64,000 bases of DNA from Alphaproteobacteria bacterium (GCA_020632915.1 JACKEP010000011.1:1-64000); one strand, 5' to 3'. Positions 1-11,202 are shown, counted from the stretch's first letter. Program-made: numbers and translations. The notes: generated from the sequence alone by a model not told the origin.

Positions 1-288
1 GAGGGCGGCGCTCGCGTATCCCGTGGGCACGCCGACCTCGGTGCGCGTCACGTCGACCTCGAGGGGGAAGAGGTACCGAAGGACAGGCAGCAGGGAGGCC
101 AGCGCGACGCGGCTGACGTGGGCGCCGCGAAGGATCGCCGCGCGGCGCAGACGGGCGAGGGACCGATCCAACGTCGACCACGGGAGGTCGAGCGCTCGTT
201 GGACGTCTGCGGGCTTCCAGTCACCCTGGCGTGCTTCCGTCCGAGCGGCGGCGAGGGCGACGACGAGATCGACGGACTGGAGGGCCAT
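1..288 (-). CDS. Partial small HTH (winged-helix-like) protein, runs off left edge
   Basis: A reverse-strand frame starts at ATG 288 behind a GGAAG ribosome site and stays open to the window edge, giving 96 residues with no stop. Residues about 20-50 read as a helix-turn-helix (DWKPADVQRALDLPWSTLDR, then a second helix with SLARLRRA), followed by a SLLPVLRYLFP segment and a GVPTGYASAAL stretch. I recall this order (HTH, FP-rich helix, GVPT-Y-A-PL) from small bacterial HTH proteins that sit beside nucleotidyltransferase-like genes, but cannot verify it here. Role as a DNA-binding partner of such a module is inference. The C-terminus is missing, so no fuller family assignment is possible. Confidence 0.6.
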   Translation of the reverse strand, partial: MALQSVDLVVALAAARTEARQGDWKPADVQRALDLPWSTLDRSLARLRRAAILRGAHVSRVALASLLPVLRYLFPLEVDVTRTEVGVPTGYASAAL

Positions 289-425
289 GGCACTTCCGGT
301 TTTGCGAAGTATATCGTCGGGGATCCGTGGGCGCCAACGCGTGATGGTGTGACCACGTTCCCGCGATCTGTGGCCACCACCCGCCGATCTGCCAGCTACC
401 ACCTGCGTCTCCAGAACTCCCACCA

Positions 426-462
426 GCAGTACCCGCACAAGAACCCGCAGGGGTACTGCGGG
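426..462. repeat. Two overlapping, mutually exclusive inverted repeats
   Basis: GCAGTACCC at 426-434 pairs perfectly with GGGTACTGC at 451-459 (9-bp stem, 16-base loop). CCCGCAG at 444-450 pairs with CTGCGGG at 456-462 (7-bp stem, 5-base loop). The second stem uses bases of the first, so only one can form at a time. ACCCGCA is also repeated directly at 431-437 and 443-449. It could be a terminator, an attenuator-like switch, or the scar of a lost element. Confidence 0.45.
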
Positions 463-504
463 ATCGGCGGGACGGGGGTGAGCTGTCCGATCGGCCTGGG
501 GGTG

Positions 505-760
505 TGATCGCCAGCACGCTGGCCAGCCGATGGACGAGGTCGGCAGCGTAGGTGGCGAGGTGGTCCCGCACCTTGCGCGAGGCCCCTCGATGGTGCTCCA
601 CCAAGGCCCGTGGATCTTCGCGACCCCGGGTGCGGACGGCCTGGAGGTCGAGGAGAGCGAGCCCTGGAAGCGAGACACGGGCGGGTCACCGTCGAGGGAG
701 CGCTCACCGGTGATCTCGGCGTGGACCGGGAGGACGCTCCTCCCGGGTCACCACCAGCGC
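505..760 (-). pseudogene. Possible decayed remnant of a nucleotidyltransferase-like partner gene
   Basis: On the reverse strand, two overlapping frames each carry a short protein-like run: VHAEITGERSLDGDPPVSRF at about 735-670, and in another frame LQAVRTRGREDPRALVEHHR followed by KVRDHLATYAADLV at about 645-535. The first runs out as the second begins, as expected of a gene broken by a frameshift. The second frame has no good start and dissolves into low-complexity sequence after about 505. The pattern LPxL...LQAVRTRGR resembles the C-terminal half of minimal nucleotidyltransferase-like antitoxin/toxin partners. That is a weak inference from memory, and the remnant could be chance. Confidence 0.25.
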
Positions 761-933
761 CTGCGATGGCGCGTCGCCCGCCCTGACCGGCGGCGCACGA
801 TGCAGTCGGGCCGCCCCGGTGGGGTCACGACTGCTACGCCACCCGCTGGGTGCGACGGCGCGACGTGCAGGCTCCGTGGCACCCCAGCGCTTATCCTTCG
901 GGGCGCGGGATCGAACGCTGCCGGGGAGCACAC

Positions 934-3531
<2,598 letters not shown>

Positions 3532-3573
3532 ACCGCGCCGATCGCCGGTCCGCGGCGACGCACCCCACCTGCC

Positions 3574-3586
3574 GGCACCCGGTGCC
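3574..3586 (+). terminator. Short GC hairpin after the kinase gene
   Basis: GGCAC-CCG-GTGCC forms a tight stem 43 bases after the kinase stop codon. There is no following T tract, so termination is plausible but weakly supported. Confidence 0.3.
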
Positions 3587-3650
3587 ACTCCCGGTTTCAG
3601 GTCGCGATCCCCGGTGCTAGGGTAGCCGCGCCTCCAGACCCGGACCCCGC

Positions 3651-4268
3651 GTGCGTTGGGCCTTCCTGCTGGTCGCCGCCGCGTGCGCGACCGACCCCAC
3701 GACCAAGGACGCCGACACCGACTCCGACGGTGTCGCCGACACCGACGTCACGGCCGAGACCGGTGAGACCGGCGGGCTGTGGGACGTCGACACCGACGAC
3801 CCCGTGGTGCCCGCCGCGCCCTTCAAGGCCACCGACGACCCGATCGCGCCCACGGCGCTCGACGGCACGTGGCGGGGCACGTTCACGTTCGTCGAGGTGG
3901 CGCTCCTCGGGCGCAACCCGCGCTGCGAGGGCACCATCGTGCTCACGGTCGATCCCACGGCGCCGCGCCACGTCGTGGCCGATCTGGCGTGCAGCGACTG
4001 GAACCCCAACGGGGGCGGCATCGCCTCGCGCCCCTACCGCGACCTGTTCGGCATCGCCTACGCCACGCTCGACCCCGCGAACCTCACGCCCCTGTCGCTC
4101 GACATCTCCGTCGGGGCGCCCAACATGTCCACCTACAGTGCCCAGGGCATCGCGGTGGAGGTCGACGGCGACACCATGGGCTTCACCTACGAGGACATCG
4201 AGCGCATCGGCCCGATCGCCTTCGGCTTCAAGCTCCTCGACGTCACGCTGACCCGGGACACGCCGTGA
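3651..4268 (+). CDS. Hypothetical lipoprotein
   Basis: A 205-residue protein starting at GTG 3651. The N-terminus is a short signal ending in VAAAC, read as a lipobox with Cys12, followed by an Asp/Thr-rich spacer (DADTDSDG). The rest looks like one beta-rich exported domain with two cysteines (CEG and ACSDW) and no family I recognise. The stop TGA overlaps the GTG start of the next gene, so the two are co-translated. Location on the outer face of a membrane is inferred from the lipobox. Confidence 0.75.
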   Translation: MRWAFLLVAAACATDPTTKDADTDSDGVADTDVTAETGETGGLWDVDTDDPVVPAAPFKATDDPIAPTALDGTWRGTFTFVEVALLGRNPRCEGTIVLTVDPTAPRHVVADLACSDWNPNGGGIASRPYRDLFGIAYATLDPANLTPLSLDISVGAPNMSTYSAQGIAVEVDGDTMGFTYEDIERIGPIAFGFKLLDVTLTRDTP

Positions 4269-5395
4269 ACCGCTCCCTGTCTCTCCTCGCGCTGCTCGGG
4301 CTCCTGGTCGGTTGCCAGGAGTACACCATCCAGGACTTCGGTCGGTACACCGGTCGTGGCGAGGCGCCGCCGCTGCAGACGCCCACGAAGACCGACGTGG
4401 TGCGCCAGACGCTGTCCCGCAAGGTCGACGTCCTCTGGGTCATCGACAACTCGGGGTCGATGCTGGAGGAGCAGGACGAGCTGTCGCTCAACCTGCCGGC
4501 GTTCTCCGATCAGCTCTTCTCGTCGGGCCTGGACTGGCACATCGGCATCACCACCGTCGAGGCCGGCATCGGCGGCACCGACGACACCAACGTGGCCGCC
4601 GACGCCGGCGCCCTCGTGCCGATGGCCGGCTACCGCTACCTCACCAAGGACGTCCCTCGGGCCGCCGAGCTGTTCTCGCTGGGCGTGCGCGTCGGGGCCA
4701 ACGGCCAGTCCGAGGAGACCGGCTTGCTCGCCGCGTTTCGCGCGATCGCGCAGCCGACTGCGCGTGTGCAGCAGGCCAACGCCGGCTTCCTGCGCGAGGA
4801 CGCGAGCCTGCACATCATCGTCATCAGCGACGAGGACGACCGGGCGGGCCACCTCCTCAGCGTCAACGAGGTCGCGTCGTTCCTGCAGAACCTCAAGACC
4901 GACGAGTTCGCCACGGTGACGTTCAACGCCATCGTCGGCGACGACCCCGGCGGTTGCACGCGCTCGGGCGGCGGGCTCCTCCCCGACTCCAGCGCCGAGG
5001 CCGGCACGCGCTACCTCGAGGTCACCCAGCTCGTGGGCGGCATCGACTGGTCGATCTGCACGCAGGACTGGAGCGAGGTGCTCGCCGCGATCGGCCTGCA
5101 GGCTGCCCAGCTCAAGGAGGAGTACTTCCTCACCGAGGTGCCGGTGCCCGGCAGCGTGAGCATCCGGGTCAAGGACGGCGACGACGGCTGGCTCGGCGTC
5201 GAAGTCCAGGACCTGTCCGAGGTCGACGCGGCCTGCGAGGCCCGCGACAGCGACGCGCCGTGCTTCGGCTTCCGCTACGACCCCACGCGCAACTCCGCCA
5301 CGCTGCTCGGCTGGGTGCCGCCGCAGGGCTCCATCGTGCGCATCACCTACGAGCTGCTCAGCGGGCAGCAGGCCGAAGAGGTCGTCGAGGAGTAG
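4265..5395 (+). CDS. VWA-domain lipoprotein
   Basis: A 376-residue protein whose GTG start overlaps the previous stop (GTGA). The signal ends in GLLVGC. From about residue 55 a von Willebrand A fold is clear, with the MIDAS sequence DNSGSM at 61-66 and a later ISDEDDR metal/core strand. The domain ends near residue 280 and is followed by a beta-rich tail. VWA lipoproteins of this size are frequent in Myxococcota and bind proteins in a metal-dependent way. The pairing with the upstream lipoprotein suggests they work as a surface pair; the ligand is unknown. Confidence 0.85.
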   Translation: MNRSLSLLALLGLLVGCQEYTIQDFGRYTGRGEAPPLQTPTKTDVVRQTLSRKVDVLWVIDNSGSMLEEQDELSLNLPAFSDQLFSSGLDWHIGITTVEAGIGGTDDTNVAADAGALVPMAGYRYLTKDVPRAAELFSLGVRVGANGQSEETGLLAAFRAIAQPTARVQQANAGFLREDASLHIIVISDEDDRAGHLLSVNEVASFLQNLKTDEFATVTFNAIVGDDPGGCTRSGGGLLPDSSAEAGTRYLEVTQLVGGIDWSICTQDWSEVLAAIGLQAAQLKEEYFLTEVPVPGSVSIRVKDGDDGWLGVEVQDLSEVDAACEARDSDAPCFGFRYDPTRNSATLLGWVPPQGSIVRITYELLSGQQAEEVVEE

Positions 5396-5411
5396 GCCGA
5401 CGGCGTGGCCG

Positions 5412-6821
5412 TCAGCTCTCCTTGATCGCCTGCGTGAGCGCGGTGAGGGCCTTCTTGCCGTCGCCGAACAGCATCATCGTCTTGTCCAGGTAGAACAGGT
5501 CGTTGTCGACGCCGGCGTAGCCCACGGACAGGCTGCGCTTGATGACGATGACGGTGCGCGCCATGTCGGCCTGGATGATCGGCATGCCCGCCAGCGGCCC
5601 CTCGGTGCCGCGGCCCGCGGGGTTGCAGGTGTCGTTGGCGCCGATGACGATCGCAGCGTCGGCGTCGGCCATCTCGGGGTTGATCTCGTCCATCTCGACG
5701 AGCTGCTCGTAGGGGACGTTCGCCTCGGCCAGCAGCACGTTCATGTGACCGGGCATGCGGCCGGCGACGGGGTGGATGGCGTACTTGACCTCGGTGCCGT
5801 ACCGCTCGTGCAGCAGGTCGGCGAGCTCGCGCACGGCGTGCTGCGCCTGGCTCACCGCCATGCCGTAGCCGGGCACGATGATGACCTTCTGGGCGCCGTC
5901 GAGCACCATCGCGACCTCGTCGGCGTCGCTGCCGGCCTTGGTGCGGGTGAGCGCCTGCTCGGTGCTGCCGCCGAACGAGGTGAACAGCACGTCGATCAGG
6001 CGCCGGTTCATCGCGCGGCACATCAGGAACGTCAGGATGAGGCCGCTGGCGCCCACGAGGGAGCCGGCGACGATGAGCACGCTGTTGCTGATGATGAAGC
6101 CGGTGAACGCCGCCGCGATCCCCGACAGGGAGTTGAGCAGGCTCACGACCACCGGCATGTCGGCGCCGCCGATGGGCAGCACCATCAGCACGCCCAGCAG
6201 CGACGACGTGACCATCAGGGCCCACGCGAGCTGCAGGTTGTCGGGGTACTCGACCGACGCGCCGATGAGGACGACCGAGGCCACCAGCAGCACGGCCTTG
6301 ACCCCGTTGAGCCACGGCGGCCCCCACGTGGGGGTGCGGCGCCACGCGCCGAAGATCTGGAAGCCGCCCTTGAGCTTGGCGTAGGCGAGCAGCGAGCCCG
6401 TCAGCGTCATCCACCCCACGAGCGACGACAGGCCCACGGCGATCCACGCCACGAAGCGCTCGAGGCCGCTCGGGAACGCCTGGGTCTCCACCGCGGCGTA
6501 CACCTCGGCCACGGCGACCAGCGCGCTCGCGGCGCCGCCGAAGCCGTTGAACAGCGCCACCAGCTCGGGCATCCCGGTCATCTCGACGCGGATCGCCATC
6601 CACAGGCCGATGGCGGTGCCGAGCGCGATGCCGCCGAAGATGAGCCACGGGTCGGAGACGAGGCCGGCCTCGAGCAGCACGGTGATCACGGCGACGAGCA
6701 TGCCCAGGGCGCCGAGCTGGTTGCCGCGCGGGGCGGTGCGCGGGTGGCCCAGCGCCTTCAAGCCGAAGATGAACAGCGCGGCCGACAGGAGGTAGCCGAG
6801 CTGGAACCACTGGGCGTTCAC
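5412..6821 (-). CDS. pntB: NAD(P) transhydrogenase subunit beta (PntB)
   Basis: A 469-residue inner-membrane protein. The N-terminal two thirds are a series of hydrophobic helices (domain II). The C-terminal part from about residue 290 is the NADP(H)-binding domain III with VPGYGMAVSQAQ and later GANDTCNPA. Its GTG start overlaps the stop of pntAB (GTGA), the last link in a three-gene operon. With PntAA and PntAB it couples proton flow to hydride transfer from NADH to NADP+, supplying NADPH. Length and motifs match the family, so the assignment is firm. Confidence 0.97.
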   Translation of the reverse strand: MNAQWFQLGYLLSAALFIFGLKALGHPRTAPRGNQLGALGMLVAVITVLLEAGLVSDPWLIFGGIALGTAIGLWMAIRVEMTGMPELVALFNGFGGAASALVAVAEVYAAVETQAFPSGLERFVAWIAVGLSSLVGWMTLTGSLLAYAKLKGGFQIFGAWRRTPTWGPPWLNGVKAVLLVASVVLIGASVEYPDNLQLAWALMVTSSLLGVLMVLPIGGADMPVVVSLLNSLSGIAAAFTGFIISNSVLIVAGSLVGASGLILTFLMCRAMNRRLIDVLFTSFGGSTEQALTRTKAGSDADEVAMVLDGAQKVIIVPGYGMAVSQAQHAVRELADLLHERYGTEVKYAIHPVAGRMPGHMNVLLAEANVPYEQLVEMDEINPEMADADAAIVIGANDTCNPAGRGTEGPLAGMPIIQADMARTVIVIKRSLSVGYAGVDNDLFYLDKTMMLFGDGKKALTALTQAIKES

Positions 6822-7132
6822 TCGGAGCTCCTGCGCGACCGGCCGGCGATCATCATCAGCATGCGGTGGGTGACGGCGAAGCCGCCGACGACGTTGATGG
6901 TGGCGAGCACCACCGCCGCGAAGCCGAGCACGCCGGACAGCCGGGTGTGGCCGCCGTCGAACGCCACGTTGGCCGCGATGATCGCGCCCACGACGCTGAT
7001 GCCCGAGATCGCGTTCGCGCCGCTCATCAGCGGCGTGTGCAGCGTGGGCGGGACCTTGTTGATCAGCTCGAAGCCGAGGAAGATCGCCAGGGCGAACATC
7101 GTCAGGCTGCTGATGAGGGTGACCGGTTCCAT
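6818..7132 (-). CDS. pntAB: NAD(P) transhydrogenase subunit alpha part 2 (PntAB)
   Basis: A 104-residue membrane subunit, MEPVTLIS at its start, with three or four hydrophobic helices and the family sequence PPTLHTPLMSGANAISGI. It is the separate membrane piece of the alpha subunit found in species with split pntA. Its ATG overlaps the pntAA stop by one base (TGATG), and its own stop overlaps the pntB start, so translation is probably coupled through the whole operon. Confidence 0.96.
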   Translation of the reverse strand: MEPVTLISSLTMFALAIFLGFELINKVPPTLHTPLMSGANAISGISVVGAIIAANVAFDGGHTRLSGVLGFAAVVLATINVVGGFAVTHRMLMMIAGRSRRSSE

Positions 7133-8292
7133 CAGAGGACGCCTCCGAGTCGGGTCTGGCGGGGGTGGACCTCGCCGGCGCGGCAGATCCACACGCCGCC
7201 CATGCCGGGCACGTGCAGCGGGTTGCCCTCGGGGGCGCCCACGAGGATGTCGTCGTCCTCGGCCAGCACGATGCCGCCGTCCTTGACCAGGGAGGTCAGG
7301 AACGTGGTGAGGTTGTTCGAGTACAGCATGCTCGCCGTGGTCGACAGCGTGCCCGGCAGGTTCACCGTGCCCACCACGGTCACGCCGTTGTCGGTGACGA
7401 CGATCTGCCCGGGCACCGTGGCCTCGCAGTTGCCGCCGACGTCGGCGTTCATGTCGACGACGACGGCGCCGCGCTTGAAGCCTGCGACGGCGCTGGCCGG
7501 CACGGTGACCGGCGCGGGGCGGCCGAAGATGCGCGCCGTGGTGATGACGATGTCGGCGTCGCGGGCGACCTCGCACACGGTGCGGTTGACGGTGTCGATG
7601 AACTCCGGGGTGAGCGGCTTGGCGTAGCCGCTGGCGTCCTCGAAGTCGTCCATGCCCTCGACCTCGATGAACCGACCGCCGACGGACGCGATCTGCTCAG
7701 CCGCGCTGCGGCGCACATCGGAGGCGTAGACCACCGCACCCATGCGCTTGGCGGTGGCGATGGCCTGCAGCCCGGCCACGCCCGACCCCATCACCACCAC
7801 CTTCGCCGGCCGCACCGTGCCCGCCGACGTCGTCATCATCGGGATGGCCTTGGGCGTGAGCGAGGCGCCGAGGAGCACGGCCTTGTAGCCGGCGAGGTTG
7901 TCCTGGCTGGAGTTGACGTCCATGGACTGGGCGCGCGACAGGCGGCGCGGGATCATGTCCATCGACAGCAGCGTGGCCTTGTCGGCGAGGCAGCGGCGCA
8001 CCCGCGCGGGCTCACGGAACGGATCGGCCACGCACACCACGATCTGCCCCTCGGCGAAGCCGAGGTCGTCGGGGAAGCGGACGCCGACGAGCACCGCCGA
8101 CGTGGCCACGGTGGCGCGCGGCGCGATCGACGCGCCCGCCGCCTCGTACTCGGCGTCGGTGTGCTGGGCGGCGAGGCCCGCACCGGCCTCCACCACCACG
8201 GAGAATCCCGCCTTGGCGAGCTTCTTGATCGATCCTGGGACGATCGCGACCCGTGCTTCGCCTTCCGGCTCCTTCAATACGCCGATCTGCAC
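7132..8292 (-). CDS. pntAA: NAD(P) transhydrogenase subunit alpha part 1 (PntAA)
   Basis: A 386-residue soluble NAD(H)-binding subunit related to alanine dehydrogenase. I chose GTG 8292, which follows a near-perfect GGAGGAG ribosome site, over upstream open-frame residues. Visible motifs are KEPEGEARVA near the N-terminus, SSQDNLAGYKAV in the middle, and the dinucleotide fold VVMGSGVAGLQAIATAKRMG. It heads the pntAA-pntAB-pntB operon. The 195 bases upstream (8293-8487) must contain the promoter, but no clear consensus is visible. Confidence 0.96.
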   Translation of the reverse strand: MQIGVLKEPEGEARVAIVPGSIKKLAKAGFSVVVEAGAGLAAQHTDAEYEAAGASIAPRATVATSAVLVGVRFPDDLGFAEGQIVVCVADPFREPARVRRCLADKATLLSMDMIPRRLSRAQSMDVNSSQDNLAGYKAVLLGASLTPKAIPMMTTSAGTVRPAKVVVMGSGVAGLQAIATAKRMGAVVYASDVRRSAAEQIASVGGRFIEVEGMDDFEDASGYAKPLTPEFIDTVNRTVCEVARDADIVITTARIFGRPAPVTVPASAVAGFKRGAVVVDMNADVGGNCEATVPGQIVVTDNGVTVVGTVNLPGTLSTTASMLYSNNLTTFLTSLVKDGGIVLAEDDDILVGAPEGNPLHVPGMGGVWICRAGEVHPRQTRLGGVL

Positions 8293-8487
8293 CCGTCGCT
8301 CCTCCCGATCCGAGGCCTGCGCCGTCCGTGCCTGCCGCGGGTGGTGTCGACGTGCGGCCTGGACGGGCAGCACGACGGCGCGGTCGGACGGTGCGACGAT
8401 CCCCGGGCATCGTACCGGAAGCGGCGTGCGACGGAAACGTGCGTGCGCGCAGGACGGTGTGGCGCCGGCCGGACGCAGGTACCGGGG

Positions 8488-9858
8488 CTACGCCGGGACG
8501 GCCGTCGCGGTGGGTGCCGGGTGCCGCGCGTCGATGACCATCGGCAGGCCGTCCTTCAGGCTCAGCACGCCCTGGGTCTCCCAGCGGGCGCGGTAGCCGG
8601 GCCGCAGGCGTGGCGCGAAGCGGTGGGCGAGCACGGCGAGCAGCAGGTGGCTCTCGAGCAGCGAGAAGTTGTTGCCGATGCAGGTGCGCGGACCCGCCGC
8701 GAACGGGTGGTAGGCATGGCGATGCTGCGCGGCTTCGCGCTCGGGCGTCCACCGATCGGGGTCGAAGCGCTCCGGGTCGGGCCAGAACGCCGGGTGGCGG
8801 TGGGTGTAGTAGGGCGACAGCATCACGGGCGTGCCGGCGGGCACGTCGAAGCCGCCGATCGTGTCGTCGGCCAGGGCGTCGCGCACGTAGAACGGGGCGG
8901 CCGGGTACAGGCGCAGCACCTCCTTGACCACCTGCAGCGTGTAGGGGAGCTGGAACAGGTCGTCGACGGTGGGGGCGCGGTCGCCGAGCACGCGGTCGAG
9001 CTCGTCGTGCAGGCGGGCGGTGGCCTCGGGGTTCGCGGCCAGGGCGTACCAGGTGAACGTCATCGTGCGGGCGGTGGTCTCGTGGCCGGCGAAGAACGTC
9101 GTGATCGACTCGTCCCGCAGCAGCGTCTCCGACATCGCCTCGCCGGTCTCCTCGTCGCGCGCGTGCATCAGCCGCGACAGCAGGTCGTCGGGCCACGCGG
9201 CCGGGTCCAGCGCGGTGCGGGTGCCGATCACCTCGGCGATGGTGTCGTGCACCAGGGTGCGCGCGGCGAGGTAGCGCCGGTTCATCGGGGTGGGCACCCA
9301 CAGCGGCAGCACGCCGCCCACCATGCGCCGGTTGACGTACCCGACCATCGTCTCCACGGCGTCCTTCATGCCGTGGATGGCCTCGGTGGTGCTGGCGCTG
9401 AACATGGCCTGCAGGATGATCGACGCCGTCACCAGCGTCATCTCCTCGGCGATCTCGACCTCGGTGCCCGCGGCGGCCAGCGCGTCCCACCGCTCGGCGA
9501 GGCGCGCGGTGTCGCGCAGCATCAGGTCGGCGTAGGTCTTGACGCCCTTGGGGGTGAAGAACGGCGCCATCAGCTTGCGCTGGCGCTTCCACAGCTCGCC
9601 CGTGCTGGCCACGAGGCCCTGGCCGGTGAGGTAGTCGCGCACGCCGTCGTAGCTGGCGACCTTGTCGAAGTTCCGGCCGTTCTTGAGGTTGACGTACGAC
9701 ACGGCGTCGGGGTGCATCGCGAACACCATCGTGCGACGCCCCATGCGCACCGCGAACACGTCGCCGTGGGTGCGCCACATCTGGCCGACGAAGTCGAGGA
9801 AGCCGTGCCGGCTCACGCCACGGACGAACGACAGGGCACCGACGGTCGGCGGACGCAT
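8488..9858 (-). CDS. Cytochrome P450
   Basis: A 456-residue P450 with every classical element: I-helix AGHETT (256-261), ExxR at E312-R315, and the heme loop FAAGPRTCIG with Cys392. No membrane anchor is present, so it should be soluble and depend on a redox partner encoded elsewhere. It is similar to fatty-acid or terpene-type bacterial P450s, but substrate cannot be read from sequence. It lies 10 bases after a tetR gene on the same strand, so both are probably one operon induced by the TetR ligand. Confidence 0.93.
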   Translation of the reverse strand: MRPPTVGALSFVRGVSRHGFLDFVGQMWRTHGDVFAVRMGRRTMVFAMHPDAVSYVNLKNGRNFDKVASYDGVRDYLTGQGLVASTGELWKRQRKLMAPFFTPKGVKTYADLMLRDTARLAERWDALAAAGTEVEIAEEMTLVTASIILQAMFSASTTEAIHGMKDAVETMVGYVNRRMVGGVLPLWVPTPMNRRYLAARTLVHDTIAEVIGTRTALDPAAWPDDLLSRLMHARDEETGEAMSETLLRDESITTFFAGHETTARTMTFTWYALAANPEATARLHDELDRVLGDRAPTVDDLFQLPYTLQVVKEVLRLYPAAPFYVRDALADDTIGGFDVPAGTPVMLSPYYTHRHPAFWPDPERFDPDRWTPEREAAQHRHAYHPFAAGPRTCIGNNFSLLESHLLLAVLAHRFAPRLRPGYRARWETQGVLSLKDGLPMVIDARHPAPTATAVPA

Positions 9859-9868
9859 GCAGGGCTCC

Positions 9869-10504
9869 TCAGCGGGCCGCGACGGGGCGCGACGGGCGGG
9901 CGGGGACGTGGAACAGGTCGGGGCCGACGAGCGCGAGCCCGTCGGTGTAGACGCGGCTGGGCAGGCGCGGGTCGTCGGGATCGCTCGCGGCCTCCAGCGC
10001 CAGGCGCGCAGCGGCGAGCGTGACGGCGGCGGCGAGGCGTGCGCGCACGCTGTCGGCCGCCACGCCCAGCCGTGGGGCGAGGACGGCGGCGTAGGCGAGC
10101 TCGGCGTCGGCGACCAGCGCCAGCCACACCGCGTGCAGCCGCTCGGTGCCGCGCACGAGCGCGAAGAACCGCCCGGCGCGCGGGTCGACGGCGAGGTCGA
10201 GGAGGGGACCGTGCGCGTCGGCGAGCACGTCGACCAGCGGCGTGTCGGCCGGCTCGGCGGCGATGCCGGCGACGACGTGCTCCAGCGCGGCCACCAGGTA
10301 GGGACGGAGCGCGTCTTCCTTGCGCGGGAAGTAGCGGTAGAACGTGCGCTCGGACAGACCGGTGTGGTCGGCCAGCTCCTTGATCGAGAAGCCCGTGTGC
10401 CCGGCGTGCAGGTACAGCGCCAGCACGTCGCGCGACGCCGCGAGCACGGCGCGGTCGCGGCGGGCGGGGGCAGGGAACGTGGGCAGCTCGGGCGGGCGGG
10501 TCAT
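9869..10504 (-). CDS. TetR-family regulator
   Basis: A 211-residue repressor. The N-terminal HTH is typical (FSIKELADHTGLSERTFYRYF at about 39-59), followed by a helical ligand domain. It immediately precedes the P450 gene, and a perfect 17-bp palindrome (10524-10540) lies 20 bases upstream of its start codon. The simplest model is autorepression plus control of the P450, released by a small hydrophobic effector. Confidence 0.92.
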   Translation of the reverse strand: MTRPPELPTFPAPARRDRAVLAASRDVLALYLHAGHTGFSIKELADHTGLSERTFYRYFPRKEDALRPYLVAALEHVVAGIAAEPADTPLVDVLADAHGPLLDLAVDPRAGRFFALVRGTERLHAVWLALVADAELAYAAVLAPRLGVAADSVRARLAAAVTLAAARLALEAASDPDDPRLPSRVYTDGLALVGPDLFHVPARPSRPVAAR

Positions 10505-10523
10505 GGCGCCGGGTTAGCTGGAT

Positions 10524-10540
10524 GTGGCAGAAACTGCCAC
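10524..10540. promoter_or_regulatory. Palindromic operator for the tetR-P450 operon
   Basis: GTGGCAG-AAA-CTGCCAC is a perfect 7-bp inverted repeat around three bases, 20 bases upstream of the tetR ATG. Size, symmetry and position fit a TetR-dimer operator covering the promoter. Confidence 0.65.
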
Positions 10541-10578
10541 TCCGGCGACGTGCTCCGCGATGGCGCGTGCGGGTGGCG

Positions 10579-10775
10579 CTACAGCCGCGCGGCGATCGCC
10601 CTCGCCGTGGCCTTGGCCGACCCCGGGTTCCGGCCGGTGACCCGCCGCCCGTCGGTCACCACGTGGGACACGAACGGCAGCAGCGCCGTGCCGTAGCGGG
10701 CGCCCCGCTGCTTCATCGCGGCCTCGGTGTTGTAGGGCACCGTGCGCGCCACCCCGGCGAGCACCTCCTCCTGGT
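10579..10775 (-). pseudogene. C-terminal remnant of a DJ-1/PfpI family (type 1 glutamine amidotransferase-like) gene
   Basis: The reverse strand encodes about 65 residues matching the end of DJ-1/PfpI proteins: EEVLAGVARTVPYNTEAAMK, then RGARYG and HVVTDGRRVTGRNPGSAK. The homology stops abruptly near 10775. The catalytic nucleophile elbow and the whole N-terminal two thirds are absent, and the frame upstream is GGGCTT-repeat sequence with unrelated composition. So the gene was truncated by a deletion or insertion whose breakpoint lies at about 10775-10790. The remnant is probably not expressed. Confidence 0.7.
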
Positions 10776-10788
10776 GACGACGTGGAGG

Positions 10789-11202
10789 ATGGGCTTGGGC
10801 TTGGGCTTTGGGGGAGCGGGGCTTCTGGAACCAGACAGCGTACGCACTGGGGCCGCCTCGACAACGAAGCCCATCGCGCGCATTCGATGGGACTCCGACG
10901 CGAAGCTCGGCATCCGCGTGGTACGCAGACCCGCGAGGTTCCCGGAGGTCGATGTGGCTCGCCGGTCCGAGCGCCCGTCGATCGAGGCGGTCGTGGACGC
11001 ATTGGACGTCCCGTTCCATGAGGTCGTGCTCGTTCGCCTCCCGAGCGGTCGCGTCAGCCTCGCGACGGGGCAGGGGTCTTCCGTCCAGATGCTCTTCTAC
11101 GACGGCCACCTCGATCTGGGTCAGGCCGTCGATGTGCTTCGCGCCGCCGGCGCGAGAGAGGTCGTGCTGGGTGCAGACGGTCGGCTCCGCGAGCCATCGT
11201 GA
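10789..11202 (+). CDS. Hypothetical protein, lower third-position GC, at the DJ-1 breakpoint
   Basis: A 137-codon frame from ATG 10789; a later GTG around 10918 is an alternative start. The C-terminal 80 residues look genuinely protein-like (VVDALDVPFHEVVLVRLPSG, then LATGQGSSVQMLFYDG). The first 20 residues are glycine/leucine repeats from a GGGCTT tandem. Codon third positions are visibly less GC-biased than in the neighbours, suggesting recent transfer. I do not recognise the family. It begins exactly where the truncated DJ-1 gene ends, so it may be part of the inserted segment. Confidence 0.45.
   Translation: MGLGLGFGGAGLLEPDSVRTGAASTTKPIARIRWDSDAKLGIRVVRRPARFPEVDVARRSERPSIEAVVDALDVPFHEVVLVRLPSGRVSLATGQGSSVQMLFYDGHLDLGQAVDVLRAAGAREVVLGADGRLREPS

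Larger units (their letters stand above)
289..933. other. 645-bp stretch without an intact gene
   Basis: Between the edge HTH gene and the kinase I find no frame with a convincing start and protein-like composition. It holds the broken reverse-strand remnant at 505-760 and a pair of overlapping inverted repeats at 426-462. The base composition is slightly less GC-extreme than the neighbouring genes. The kinase promoter presumably lies in the last 100 bases, but no clear -35/-10 pair is visible. Confidence 0.5.

Noticed and set aside
10579..11109. Reverse 176-residue frame as an intact gene
   Set aside because: Only its last 65 residues match DJ-1/PfpI; the rest is antisense of the GGGCTT repeat and orphan gene, so it is better called a truncated pseudogene.
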